Source: Micromonospora tarapacensis (GTDB taxonomy: Bacteria > Actinomycetota > Actinomycetes > Mycobacteriales > Micromonosporaceae). Taken from it: a DNA stretch of 64,000 nt. The DNA lies in the NCBI RefSeq assembly GCF_019697375.1, contig NZ_JAHCDI010000004.1, forward strand, positions 545,324 through 609,323. The letters are read 5' to 3'. The notes beneath the pieces were generated by a model. That model did not search any database and was not told the origin of the DNA. It saw only the letters and a program-made list of their open reading frames with translations. Positions 18,284 to 26,899 of this stretch are shown here, piece after piece; position 1 is the first letter of the stretch; each line of letters begins with the position of its first letter. A program made the position numbers and the translations under genes.

Positions 18284-20272
18284 GTGTCCAACCCGATGGC
18301 CGCCGGCGGCATGGGCGGTTGGAGCATGCTCCGGTCCATGCGCAACCAGGACGAGGTCTCCACCCACCGGTTGAAACGGGGCGTCGCCCGACGGATCGTG
18401 GCCTTCGCCCACCCCTACCGGCGGGACATCGCCATCTTCCTGGTCACCGTGGTCGTCGCCGCGGTGATCGGGGTGGCCACCCCGCTGCTCGCCGGCGACG
18501 TGATCGACGCGATCACCCGGAGCGAGCCCGATGCCGGCGCCGTGGTGATCCGGCTGGCGGTGTTCATCGCCGGGCTGGCGGTCGCCGACGCGCTGCTCTC
18601 CCTCGCCCAACGGTGGTATTCGGCGCGCATCGGCGAGGGCATCATCCTCGACCTGCGCACCCGGGTCTACGACCACGTGCAGCGGATGCCGCTGCAGTTC
18701 TTCACCCGCACCCAGACCGGTGCGCTGGTCAGCCGGCTCAACAACGACGTGATGGGTGCCCAGCGGGCCTTCACCTCGACGTTGTCCGGCGTGGTGAGCA
18801 ACGTGATCCAGCTGGTGCTGACCGCTGCGGTGATGCTCACCCTCTCCTGGCAGATCACCGCGCTCTCCCTGGTGCTGCTGCCGGTGTTCATCATCCCGGC
18901 GCGGCGGGTCGGGCGGCGGCTGGCCGAGATCACCCGCGAGTCGTACGACCTCGACGCCAAGATGAACGCGACCATGACCGAGCGGTTCGGGGTCGCCGGC
19001 GCGCTGCTGGTGAAGTTGTTCGGCCGGCCGGACGCGGAGGCGGACCGCTTCGCCGCCCGTGCCGAGCGGGTGCGTGACATCGGCATCACCTCGGCGATGT
19101 ACTCGCGGACCTTCTTCGTGGCGATGCTGCTGGTGGCCTCGCTGGCCCAGGCCCTGACCTACGGCCTGGGCGGCTGGCTGGCGGTCACCGGTGACGTCAG
19201 CGCCGGCACCGTGGTGACCCTCGCGTTGCTGCTCACCCGCCTCTACGGCCCACTGACCGCGCTGAGCAACGTCCGGGTGGACGTGATGAGCGCGTTGGTC
19301 TCGTTCGACCGGGTCTTCGAGGTGCTCGACCTGGAGCCGGGAATCAGGCAACGCCCCGGCGCGGTGCCGGTGCCCCGGGGCGCGGGGCGGGTCGAGTTCC
19401 GCGACGTGCGTTTCCGCTACCCGAGCGCCGCGGAGATCTCCCTCGCGTCGCTGGAGGAGGTCGCCGCGCTGGACCGTACGGTCAACGAGCCGGTGCTCAA
19501 GGGAGTGTCCTTCCGGGTCGAGCCCGGGCAGATGGTGGCCCTGGTCGGCCCCTCCGGTGCGGGCAAGTCGACGCTGTCCATGCTGATCTCCCGCATCTAC
19601 GACGTCACCGACGGGCAGGTGCTGGTCGGCGGGGTCGACGTCCGCGACGCCACCCTCGACTCGCTGCGTGACGAGATCGGCGTGGTCACCCAGGACTCGC
19701 ACCTGTTCCACGAGACCATCGCGGAGAATCTGCGCTACGCCAGGCCGGACGCCACCGACGACGAACTGTGGACGGCTCTCGCGGGCGCACAGGTCGCCGA
19801 CCTGGTGCGTACCCTGCCCGATGGGCTGGAGACCACCGTGGGTGAGCGCGGATACCGCTTCTCCGGCGGCGAGAAGCAGCGCATCGCGATCGCCCGGCTG
19901 CTGCTCAAGGCGCCGTCGATCGTCATCCTCGACGAGGCGACCGCACACCTGGATTCGGAGAGCGAGGCGGCGGTGCAGCGGGCGCTGTCGGTGGCGCTGG
20001 CCGGCCGGACCGCGTTGGTGATCGCGCACCGGCTCTCCACCGTCCGCGACGCCGACCAGATCCTCGTCCTCGACGCCGGCCGCATCGTCGAGCGGGGCCG
20101 ACACGACGAGCTGGTCGCCGTCGGCGGCCTCTACGCCGAGCTGTACCGCACCCAGTTCGCGGTGGCCGACTCGCCCGTCCCGTACGCCGACGCCACCGGC
20201 CCGGAACCGGTGGTCATCCCGAGCCGGGAATACATCGCCGACGAGGCCATGCCCCCGGCCACCGCCAACTGA
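18284..20272 (+). CDS. ABC transporter, fused membrane and ATPase domains (exporter half-type)
   Basis: Type IV ABC exporter of about 662 residues acting as a homodimer or with a partner. Six transmembrane helices lie at about 30-320 (for example IAIFLVTVVVAAVIGVATPL). The ATPase has Walker A GPSGAGKST, Q-loop VVTQDSHLFHETI, signature RFSGGEKQRIAIARLLL and Walker B IVILDEATAHLDSES. An insertion before the ATPase (SAAEISLASLEEVAALDRTV) is typical of an actinobacterial subgroup. Start: GTG 18284, five bases after GGAGG; GTG 18278 is the alternative. The substrate is unknown; multidrug or lipid export is usual for this architecture. Confidence 0.93.
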   Translation: MSNPMAAGGMGGWSMLRSMRNQDEVSTHRLKRGVARRIVAFAHPYRRDIAIFLVTVVVAAVIGVATPLLAGDVIDAITRSEPDAGAVVIRLAVFIAGLAVADALLSLAQRWYSARIGEGIILDLRTRVYDHVQRMPLQFFTRTQTGALVSRLNNDVMGAQRAFTSTLSGVVSNVIQLVLTAAVMLTLSWQITALSLVLLPVFIIPARRVGRRLAEITRESYDLDAKMNATMTERFGVAGALLVKLFGRPDAEADRFAARAERVRDIGITSAMYSRTFFVAMLLVASLAQALTYGLGGWLAVTGDVSAGTVVTLALLLTRLYGPLTALSNVRVDVMSALVSFDRVFEVLDLEPGIRQRPGAVPVPRGAGRVEFRDVRFRYPSAAEISLASLEEVAALDRTVNEPVLKGVSFRVEPGQMVALVGPSGAGKSTLSMLISRIYDVTDGQVLVGGVDVRDATLDSLRDEIGVVTQDSHLFHETIAENLRYARPDATDDELWTALAGAQVADLVRTLPDGLETTVGERGYRFSGGEKQRIAIARLLLKAPSIVILDEATAHLDSESEAAVQRALSVALAGRTALVIAHRLSTVRDADQILVLDAGRIVERGRHDELVAVGGLYAELYRTQFAVADSPVPYADATGPEPVVIPSREYIADEAMPPATAN

Positions 20273-20309
20273 CCGGCCCTCCGGCGTGGACTCGGCCGCG
20301 CCGGCCCGT

Positions 20310-20923
20310 TCACTCCTGCCGGGTGGCCGCGCGGAGTTCGGCGAAGGCGACGCCGAGCGTCTGCGGGGTGTAGTGGGCGTTCAGGCCGCTGGGGTTGGGC
20401 AGCACCCAGAGCCGGGCACCGGCCAGCGGCTCCGGTTGCGGCCCGAATCCCGCCTTCGGCCGGGCGAAGCCGATCCGGTACGCGGTCACCCCGACCACGG
20501 CCACCCAGCGCGGACGGTACCGGGCCACCGTGTCGGTCAGCTCCCGTGCGCCGTCGACCAACTCGGCGGCGGCCAACTCGTCGGCGCGGGCGCTGGCCCG
20601 GGCGACCAGGTTGGTGATGCCCAGTCCGAGAGCCGGCAGCTCGTCCTGCTCGCTGGGGTGCAGCAGCCGTGGGGTGAAGCCGCCCCGGTGCAGCGCCGGC
20701 CAGAACCGGTTGCCGGGGCGGGCGAAGTGCCAGCCGGTGGCAGCGGACCACAGCCCCGGGTTGATTCCGACGAAGAGCACGTCCAGCCCGGTGGCGATGA
20801 CATCCGGGAGGAACCTGTCGGCGGCGGCGGCCAGCTCCGCCCGACTCGGGCGTGGATTCGGTCGGGGGCCGTCGGGTCGCGGTCGGCCCGCCGGGCCCGG
20901 CTGGCGGGCGGCTCGGCGGTCAC
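20310..20923 (-). pseudogene. mug: G/U mismatch-specific DNA glycosylase (Mug family), one frameshift (probable sequencing indel)
   Basis: Uracil-DNA glycosylase superfamily enzyme that removes U or T opposite G. Conserved motifs are DVLFVGINPGLWSAATGWHF (motif with the active Asn), PGNRFWPALH, and LPNPSGLNAHYT near the C-terminus. The natural start is GTG 20923, overlapping the stop of the upstream SDR gene (GTGA). The early part (VTAEPPASRARRADRDPTAP) and the body (RPSRAELAAAADRFLPDV) are in different frames; one base is missing near 20858-20864. The total length fits one deletion. The catalytic core (20310-20840) is uninterrupted. Confidence 0.85.
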
Positions 20924-21680
20924 AGGCCGCGCAGCGCGCCGCCGTCGACCGGGACGGTGACGCCGGTGAGGTAGCTGGCGGCGGGGGAGAGCACGAACGC
21001 GGCGACCCGGCCGAACTCGGCCGGGTCGCCGATGCGACGCAGCGGGATGCCGGCCTCCGCCTCGGCCCGGGCCCGCTCGGGGTCGCCGGTGGCGGCGAAG
21101 AGTTCGCGGTTCCGGTCGGTCAGGATCCGTCCCGGCAGCAACCCGACCACCCGCACGCCGCGTGGGCCGTACTCGTCGGCGACGTCCTTGGCGACGCCGG
21201 CCAGGCCGGGCCGCAGCCCGTTGGAGATGCCCAACCCCGGTACCGGCCCGCGCGCCGAGGTGGAGAGCACCAGCGCGATCGCGCCGCCGTCGGGCAGCGC
21301 GGCGGCGATCGTCCGTACGACGCGCACGCTGCCCAGGAAGACGGTCTCGAAGGACTGCCGCCACTGCTCGTCGTCGACCGAGGCGGCGCTGCCCGGCGGT
21401 GGACCGCCCACGGAGACCAGCGCGCCGTCGACGCGGCCGAAGTGGCGCTGCGCGGCGGCCAGCAGCCGCTCGGGGTCGCCGGGTCGGCCAGGTCGGCGGT
21501 GATGCCGACAGCCCGGTCGGGTCCGCCGAGGCCGGCCGTGGCGGCGGCCACCGCGTCTTCGTGCCGGGCCGAGAGCACCACCCGGGCGCCGTCGGCCACC
21601 AGGCACGCAGCGGTGGCGTGGCCGAGCCCACGGGAGGCACCGGTGAGCACGTACACCCGATCGGTCAGTCCGAGATCCAT
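20920..21680 (-). pseudogene. SDR-family oxidoreductase with atypical active site, one frameshift (probable sequencing indel)
   Basis: Rossmann-fold short-chain dehydrogenase/reductase. The cofactor motif is TGASRGLGHATAACLVADGA; ADLADP and the C-terminal PVDGGALRGL are also typical. The catalytic serine region is LVLSTSARGPVPG, but where the classical YxxxK should lie the sequence reads ISNGLRPGLAG, so Tyr and Lys are replaced by Ser and Arg. This variant is a known subgroup of actinobacterial SDRs whose chemistry is unclear. The frame changes at the run at 21481-21483; the length fits one missing base. It overlaps mug. Confidence 0.82.
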
Positions 21681-21738
21681 GCCGATGATCCTGCCCCAGC
21701 CCCGCCGTCCGGAACAGCCGGCCGTCGGGCCGGGTGCG

Positions 21739-22235
21739 TCAGGGGCGGGCCGGGCGCAGCAGGCGTACCCGACCGGCGAGCTGGACGGCGACGGCACCGC
21801 CGGCCCGGCCGACGGCGGGGACCGGCGCGGGCGCGGCGGCTGCCGCCCGTCGTAGCGCAGGCCCGCCTCCCGGACGGCCAGCTCCTCGGCGCCCAGCGCC
21901 GGCAGCGCGTCGCGGGTGCGCAGCGTGCGGGCCAGGTCCCAGCCGTCGCGCAGCCCACCGGCGGTGGGCCGGTCCGCCGCCCACTCGATGCACACCTCCG
22001 GCCATGCGGACCCGAGCCCGGCGGCGAGCAGGGGCCAGTGCCGGGCGACCTCGCCGGCCCGCTTGCGCAGCAGCGCGGCGCGGGCGGCGGCCAGCGGTGC
22101 GGTGGCGAAGCCGGGCGGTGGCGCGCCGCCGGCCACCAACGCCGCCACCAGCCGTGCCTGCCGCTGCGCCAGCGATTCGGCCGCCGGTGCGGACCGGCCC
22201 ACGGGTGCGCCGCCGCCGGCGCCGGTGGTGCTCAC
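21739..22235 (-). pseudogene. MNIO-associated small protein (SCO6045-like), one frameshift near the 3' end (probable sequencing indel)
   Basis: About 165 residues once a missing base at 21819-21826 is restored. The disordered Gly-rich start (VSTTGAGGGAPVGRS) is followed by an amphipathic region RQARLVAALVAGGAPPPGF, a basic helix LLRKRAGEVARHWPLLAAG, and a tryptophan-containing core CIEWAADRPTAGGLRDGWDL. It resembles proteins that regularly follow DUF692 genes in actinobacteria, often named for SCO6045. Such partners of MNIO enzymes elsewhere bind or present the substrate; I infer the same here. It starts inside the MNIO stop codon (GTGA). Confidence 0.7.
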
Positions 22236-23050
22236 GTCACCACCGGGTATCCGCCGGCGGCGGCCACGGCGTCCAACTCGGCGCGCAGCTCGGCGGCCGG
22301 CGGATAGCGCCCGTCGCGCTCCAGCAGGGCCGCCGGCGGGCGGTGCCGGGCGCACAGCTCGGCGAGCAGCTCCAGCACCTCCTTCGGGACCGGATCGGTG
22401 TGCGTGTCGTGGTAGAAGCCGCCGTGCTCGGCACCGCCGGCGACGTGCAGGTACGCCACCCGGTCCAGTGGCAACCGGTCCAGCAGCGCGAGCGGGTCGG
22501 TGCCCCGGTTGCGGGCGTTGGCGTGCACGTTGGCGATGTCGAGCAGCAGCAGCGCGCCGGTACGCTCCAGGATCTCGCCCAGGAACGCCGCCTCGTCGAG
22601 TTCGTCGTCCGGCCAGTCGAACAGCGCGGCGATCGGCTCCAGCGCGATCGGCACCGGCAGTTCCGCCTGTGCCCGGGTGACGTTGGCGCAGATCGCGTCC
22701 ACCGCCTCCCGGGTGCGCGGCAGCGGCAGCAGGTGTCCGGCCTCCAGGCCGCCGGCCCGGACGAACGCGATGTGCTCGCTGACCAGCGGGGCCGCCAGCA
22801 GCTCGGCGACCGCCGCCAGGTGGGCCACCCGGACCGCCTCGACCGGCTCCGCGCCGCCGAGGGAGAGCCGCACCCCGTGCGGTACCACGGCGACGCCCCG
22901 CTCCCGCAGCTCGACCAGCCCCTCCGGTGCCGGGCCGGCGGTCGGCACGGTTTCGGCGACCACCTCGACGAAGCGCAGGCCGGGCAGTTCCGCGACGAAA
23001 CCGGCGATCTCCGGCCGCCAGCCGATGCCCACCCCCGACGGGCCGGTCAT
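22232..23050 (-). CDS. MNIO-family (DUF692) multinuclear non-heme iron oxidase
   Basis: TIM-barrel enzyme of the MNIO family (formerly DUF692, relatives of MbnB), which use two or three iron ions and oxygen to remodel cysteine or other residues in peptides. 272 residues. Candidate metal ligands are in VPHGVRLSL, SEHIAFV, ALEPIAAL, LLLDIANVHANARN, AYLHVAGG, HDTHTDPVP and LLERDGRYP, the usual spacing of His/Glu/Asp/Asn ligands. The ATG overlaps the TGA of the upstream membrane protein (ATGA) and its own stop overlaps the next gene, so the three are made together. The likely substrate is the Gly/Cys tail encoded immediately upstream; this is inference. Confidence 0.9.
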   Translation of the reverse strand: MTGPSGVGIGWRPEIAGFVAELPGLRFVEVVAETVPTAGPAPEGLVELRERGVAVVPHGVRLSLGGAEPVEAVRVAHLAAVAELLAAPLVSEHIAFVRAGGLEAGHLLPLPRTREAVDAICANVTRAQAELPVPIALEPIAALFDWPDDELDEAAFLGEILERTGALLLLDIANVHANARNRGTDPLALLDRLPLDRVAYLHVAGGAEHGGFYHDTHTDPVPKEVLELLAELCARHRPPAALLERDGRYPPAAELRAELDAVAAAGGYPVVT

Positions 23051-23982
23051 CCGCCGCACCCGCCACCGCCGCCGCAGCCGCCACCACCACCGCCACCATC
23101 GCCGCCACCGCCGCAGCCGCCGCTCGATCCCGCGGTGCTGCCGCCGCCACAGCTGCCGGTGTAGCTCGCCCCGCCACCGGTCGCGGCCTGGCGCTGGATC
23201 TCGGCCTGCTGGGCGAACGTCGGGTCCAGCGCCCAGATCGTGGCGGTGCCGTAGAGGGCGACCGCCATCGCCGCGCCCGCCGCGCCGTAGGTGGGGTACG
23301 CCGGGTTCGAGGCGGGTGCGAGGTGCCGGTGGCGCTGGCGCAGGGTCCGCAACGCGGCCTCGGCCGCTCGGGTGCGCCGGGGCACCCGGACGAACAGCAC
23401 CGTGGTCACCACCGCGAGTGCGCACACGGTGAGTACGAGGTACCAGACCGGGCGGCCGTTGGCCAGGCCGGCGAGGATCCGGGCGAGACCGAGGGCCAGT
23501 AGCGCGACCAGCAGCAGCGGACCGTGACGCAGCGCCGCCCGTCGGTCCGGACCGACCGCCAGGCCCCGCTGGTCCAGCCCGTCGCGCAGCTCGGTGAGGG
23601 CGCGGTCGACCCACTCGGTGCGGCGCAGCGTGCGGGCGTCCGCCTGCTGGCTCGCCGCGTAGTGGATCGCCCGGTCGAGTGGGGTCGCCCTGGGCGGGAG
23701 CGGACCCTCGACCGTCAACCGGCGGCGTGACCCTATGCCGATCAGACCTTGGCTGCGCAGGGTGCCGAGGGAGGTCCAGACCGCGAAGTCGTCGCCGCCG
23801 TTGAGGTAGGCGACCTGCTGCGGGCTGAGCTGGTCGGCCGGGGGCGCGGACCGGCCGTCCAGCAACGCCCGGCGGCGGATCAGCACGGCGGCGACGGCGA
23901 CCACCGTCACCAGCAGGTAGAACGTGATGAATGTGGGCCCGGGAATCCCCCAGGTGTCGAAATCTACCGCGAAACCCGTCAT
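23047..23982 (-). CDS. TIGR04222-type membrane protein with Gly/Cys-rich C-terminal tail
   Basis: 311-residue membrane protein. A first helix spans about 18-36, then a cytoplasmic domain (about 40-145) with QQVAYLNGGDDFAVWTSLG and LRSQGLIGIGSRRRLTVEG, then helices at about 150-170, 177-197 and 230-248. The last ~45 residues are nearly pure glycine with four cysteines (GSCGGGSTAGSSGGCGGGG and two further Cys near the end). The N-terminal domain and tail match the TIGR04222 family known to neighbour DUF692. Low-complexity coding runs through 23050-23165. The tail looks like a fused RiPP-like core presented at the membrane; its modification is not proven. Confidence 0.85.
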   Translation of the reverse strand: MTGFAVDFDTWGIPGPTFITFYLLVTVVAVAAVLIRRRALLDGRSAPPADQLSPQQVAYLNGGDDFAVWTSLGTLRSQGLIGIGSRRRLTVEGPLPPRATPLDRAIHYAASQQADARTLRRTEWVDRALTELRDGLDQRGLAVGPDRRAALRHGPLLLVALLALGLARILAGLANGRPVWYLVLTVCALAVVTTVLFVRVPRRTRAAEAALRTLRQRHRHLAPASNPAYPTYGAAGAAMAVALYGTATIWALDPTFAQQAEIQRQAATGGGASYTGSCGGGSTAGSSGGCGGGGDGGGGGGGCGGGGGCGG

Positions 23983-24109
23983 GGCCTGCTCCTGTCACGC
24001 GAGGGGAACGCGGCTTCATTGTGGAGCGGTGCTGCCAGCGGGCGGCCGTCCCGGTCGGCCAGTTATCTCGTCGTTACCTTCAGGCAGGTGAAGCGCGAGA
24101 ACCTGGCGG

Positions 24110-24682
24110 TCAGCGTCGGCGTACGGCCTCCTCGACCATGTCGAGGACCGGACCGAGGTCGCCGGCCGGGCGCCCCATGGCCAGGTGCAGCACCAGGCCG
24201 TCGTAGGCGAGTTCGAGGAAGCGGGCCAGCACGTCGATCGGGAGGTCCTCGCGCAGCACGCCGGCCTCCCGCTGCCGGGCCAGGCGTTCCCGGGTCGCCT
24301 CCGCGATGGCGGCCGACCGCTGCGCCCAGCGCCCGGCGAAGGTCGGGTCGGTGCGCAGCCGGCGCGACACCTCCAGCTGGCTGCCCAGCCAGCCGGTGGT
24401 GTCCGGGGAGACCGCCCGGGCGAGCAGGTCACGCATCACCTGGACCAGACCGTTGCGGGCGACCGTCTCCACCATCGCCGCCGCGTCGTCCTCGGCCACG
24501 GCGAGGAAGAGCGAGTCCTTGTCCCGGAAGTGGTGGAAGATCGCGCCCCGGGACAGGCCGGTCGCGTCCTCGAGGCGGCGCACGGTCGCGCCCTCGTAGC
24601 CGTGCCGCGCGAAGCAGGCCCGCGCGGCGGCGAGAATCTCCTGGCGGCGGGCGTCGAGCTGGTCCTGACTTACTCTGGGCAC
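24110..24682 (-). CDS. acnR: TetR-family repressor of aconitase, AcnR
   Basis: TetR regulator of 190 residues. The HTH (about 13-55) reads RQEILAAARACFARHGYEGA, TVRRLEDATGLSRGAIFHHF and RDKDSLFLAVAEDDA, which is close to Corynebacterium AcnR over the whole length, including QVMRDLL and LEVSRRLRTDPTF. AcnR represses the aconitase gene in response to citrate and metal. In Corynebacterium and Mycobacterium it sits directly beside acn; here acn is 10.8 kb away on the same strand. The start is a GTG at 24682, leaderless. A near-palindrome upstream recurs at acn. Confidence 0.88.
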   Translation of the reverse strand: MPRVSQDQLDARRQEILAAARACFARHGYEGATVRRLEDATGLSRGAIFHHFRDKDSLFLAVAEDDAAAMVETVARNGLVQVMRDLLARAVSPDTTGWLGSQLEVSRRLRTDPTFAGRWAQRSAAIAEATRERLARQREAGVLREDLPIDVLARFLELAYDGLVLHLAMGRPAGDLGPVLDMVEEAVRRR

Positions 24683-24688
24683 ATCGCG

Positions 24689-24734
24689 ATCGTGTCAGTT
24701 CACCCCGGGGAGTGCAAACCGTACGTACGGCTTG
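24689..24734 (-). promoter_or_regulatory. acnR promoter with candidate AcnR operator
   Basis: On the minus strand TTGCAC (24717-24712), a 17-base spacer and CACGAT (24694-24689) form a promoter whose start falls on the acnR GTG. AAACCGTACGTACGGCTTG (24716-24734, plus-strand reading) contains the perfect palindrome CCGTACGTACGG and matches a site upstream of acn (38501-38519) at 17 of 19 bases. Confidence 0.6.
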
Positions 24735-24858
24735 GTATTGCCGACCACCGCACCGGTTCCGGCCTGATCGGCCCGCACGGTGGGCCGCGGCGGTGGCCGG
24801 TATCTGCCGGACACGACCGCGTAACCTTCTGCCCTGTCGGCGGGGTACCGGATTCCCG

Positions 24859-24871
24859 TAGGGTGCCCGAG
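24859..24871 (+). promoter_or_regulatory. -10 element of leaderless HAD gene
   Basis: TAGGGT (24859-24864) ends seven bases before the GTG at 24871. There is no ribosome-binding site, so the message is probably leaderless. The element is about 130 bases from the divergent acnR promoter. Confidence 0.45.
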
Positions 24872-25515
24872 TGCCGCTGCTCCTGCTGGACCTGGACAAC
24901 ACCCTGCTCGACCGGGCCGGGCCGTTCCGCACCTGGGCAGAGCGCTTTCTCGATGGCATCGGGGCGCCGCCGCGCGACATCGAATGGTTGTTGTCCATCG
25001 ACGCCGACGGCCTTACCGACCGGTGGGACGTCGCGGACGCCATCCGGGACCGCTACCGGCTGCGGATCCCCTCCATCGACCTGGTCGAGGAGTTGCACGA
25101 CGGCGTCGTCGAGTTCACCCGGCTCGACCCGCTGGTGGCCTGCGCCCTGCGGATCGCCGACGACGCCGGCTGGATGCCGGTGGTGGTGACCAACGGGGCG
25201 GTCCGCCAGCAGGACGTCAAGATCCGCCGCACCGGGTTGGACCGGTACATCGCCGACTGGGTGATCTCGGAGGAGGCCGGGGTGAGCAAGCCCAATCCCC
25301 GGATCTTCGCCCTGGCCGCGCAGCGGGCCAGGATGCCGCTGCGTGGCGCCTGGGTGATCGGTGACGGTCCCGAGGCGGACATCGGCGGCGCCACCGCCGT
25401 CGGCCTGCCGAGCGTCTGGCTGCACCGGGGCCGCCCCTGGACCGACGCCCGGTTCGCGCCCACCGCGACGGTCGACACGGTGATCGCCGCCATCGCCGCG
25501 ATCATGGGCGCCTGA
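24871..25515 (+). CDS. HAD-family hydrolase
   Basis: Cytosolic phosphatase-type hydrolase of 214 residues. All four HAD motifs are present: I LLDLDNTLLDR (nucleophile Asp and acid Asp), II VVVTNGAV, III the lysine in GVSKPNPRIFALAA, IV VIGDGPEADIGGA. A helical cap lies between motif I and II (about 20-95), so it is a C1-cap enzyme like phosphoglycolate phosphatase or beta-phosphoglucomutase. The substrate is unknown. The start is a leaderless GTG. Confidence 0.9.
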   Translation: MPLLLLDLDNTLLDRAGPFRTWAERFLDGIGAPPRDIEWLLSIDADGLTDRWDVADAIRDRYRLRIPSIDLVEELHDGVVEFTRLDPLVACALRIADDAGWMPVVVTNGAVRQQDVKIRRTGLDRYIADWVISEEAGVSKPNPRIFALAAQRARMPLRGAWVIGDGPEADIGGATAVGLPSVWLHRGRPWTDARFAPTATVDTVIAAIAAIMGA

Positions 25516-25672
25516 GTCGAAATTCGGTTGACCCCGGTGGCGGGCGGCGCGAGCATTGTCGGCGCATCGTGCATCCGGGCGTGCGCCCGGTCGAGGAGAG
25601 GGGGTCGGTCATGGCCGTCTTCGCAGGTCACTTCCTGCCTCCAATCGACTCGACCAAGGGATTACCAGCGCA

Positions 25673-26608
25673 ATGCGCGATCATGACTTCTCGGCGCCCG
25701 AGCGCCGCAGCCGCGGCAGGCGCCGCTTCGACGACGACGAACCACACTTCCTGAAGCGCGGTCGGCCCGCCGACCCCGCGCCGGCCGAACCCGACGCCGA
25801 ACCGGAGGCGGTGACCGGGGCGTCCTGGTCCTCCTGGGACGACGCCCTGCACGGTCCGCAACCCCACCCGCAATGGCTGGTCACCGAGCTGGCGGCGAAG
25901 GACACCGAACTCGGCGTGCTCAAGACCGGCAAGGAGGCGGACGTCCACCTGGTGCGGCGCGCCGTCCCCGACACCGACCGGTCCTGCCTGTTGGCGGCGA
26001 AACGCTACCGCGATCCCCGGCACCGGCTCTTCCACCGGGACGCCGGTTATCTGGAGGGGCGCCGGGTCCGCCGGTCCCGGGAGATGCGCGCGATGGCCGG
26101 CCGGACGGCGTTCGGCCGGCAGATGATCGCCGGGCAGTGGGCGGCGGCGGAGTTCGCCGCGCTGGGCCGGCTCTGGGAGATCGGCGAGCGGTACGGGACG
26201 GTCGCCGTGCCGTACCCGGTCCAACTGCGGGGCACCGAGCTGATGCTGGAGTTCGTCGGCGATCCCGACGAGGGGCGGGCCGCGCCCCGGCTCGCCGAGC
26301 TGCGCCCGGCTCCGGACGAGTTGCGTGGGCTCTGGGGGCAACTGGTCGACGCCCTGGTCGTCCTCGCCCGGGCGGGGCACGCGCACGGCGACCTGTCGCC
26401 GTACAACCTGCTGGTGCACGCGGGGCGGCTGGTGCTGATCGACCTGCCGCAGGTGGTCGACGTGGTGGCGAACCCGCAGGGGCGGGACTTTCTCGCCCGC
26501 GACGTTCGGGTCGTCGCCACCTGGTTCGCCGCCCGGGGCCTGTCAGCGGACCTCACCGACCCCGCGGTGCTGACCGAGATGCTGTGCCGCGAGGCGGGCC
26601 TGCGCTGA
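25673..26608 (+). CDS. RIO-family serine protein kinase
   Basis: RIO1-like atypical kinase of 311 residues, a family widespread in actinobacteria with no settled bacterial substrate. After a charged N-terminus (MRDHDFSAPERRSRGRRRFD), the P-loop-like segment LGVLKTGKEADVHLV precedes the ATP-anchoring lysine in LLAAKRYRDPRHRLF. The catalytic loop is HAHGDLSPYNLLV and the metal-binding loop LVLIDLPQVVDVVANP, both typical RIO motifs. The ATG at 25673 is chosen because the protein then matches relatives; no strong ribosome site is seen. Confidence 0.9.
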   Translation: MRDHDFSAPERRSRGRRRFDDDEPHFLKRGRPADPAPAEPDAEPEAVTGASWSSWDDALHGPQPHPQWLVTELAAKDTELGVLKTGKEADVHLVRRAVPDTDRSCLLAAKRYRDPRHRLFHRDAGYLEGRRVRRSREMRAMAGRTAFGRQMIAGQWAAAEFAALGRLWEIGERYGTVAVPYPVQLRGTELMLEFVGDPDEGRAAPRLAELRPAPDELRGLWGQLVDALVVLARAGHAHGDLSPYNLLVHAGRLVLIDLPQVVDVVANPQGRDFLARDVRVVATWFAARGLSADLTDPAVLTEMLCREAGLR

Positions 26609-26650
26609 TCCGCCGGGGCCGGGCGCCCGCCACCCGGCCCCGGCCGGCGG

Positions 26651-26899
26651 CTACTGCAGGTACCGCTCGACCTCCGGCACGGGGCGGGCGCCCTGGGCCT
26701 CGGGGTCGCCGTGGGCCTGCCGGGCGGCGCGGCGGCGGCGGAGCAGATCCCAGCACTGGTCGAGGGATTCCTCCAGCTCACGCAACCGGGTGCGGGCCTC
26801 GTCGCCGGTGCCCGTCTCGTTGGTCTGCGCCTCGGCGCGCAGCCGATGCTCCTCGTCGACCAGATCGGAGATCCGGCTCAGGATGGTCGTGTCGTCCAT
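26651..26899 (-). CDS. DUF2630 family protein, 82 residues
   Basis: Small, highly charged helical protein starting MDDTTILSRISDLVDEEHRL and continuing LRELEESLDQCWDLLRRRRA, which is the DUF2630 pattern. It is probably a coiled coil; function unknown. On the minus strand CAGGCT (26912-26907) ends eight bases before the ATG, suggesting another leaderless message. It is convergent with the RIO kinase gene. Confidence 0.85.
   Translation of the reverse strand: MDDTTILSRISDLVDEEHRLRAEAQTNETGTGDEARTRLRELEESLDQCWDLLRRRRAARQAHGDPEAQGARPVPEVERYLQ

Noticed and set aside
21739..23982. Search for a separate small RiPP precursor gene near the MNIO
   Set aside because: No short cysteine-containing frame with a ribosome site was found in the gaps; the only Cys-rich peptide is the tail of the membrane protein.
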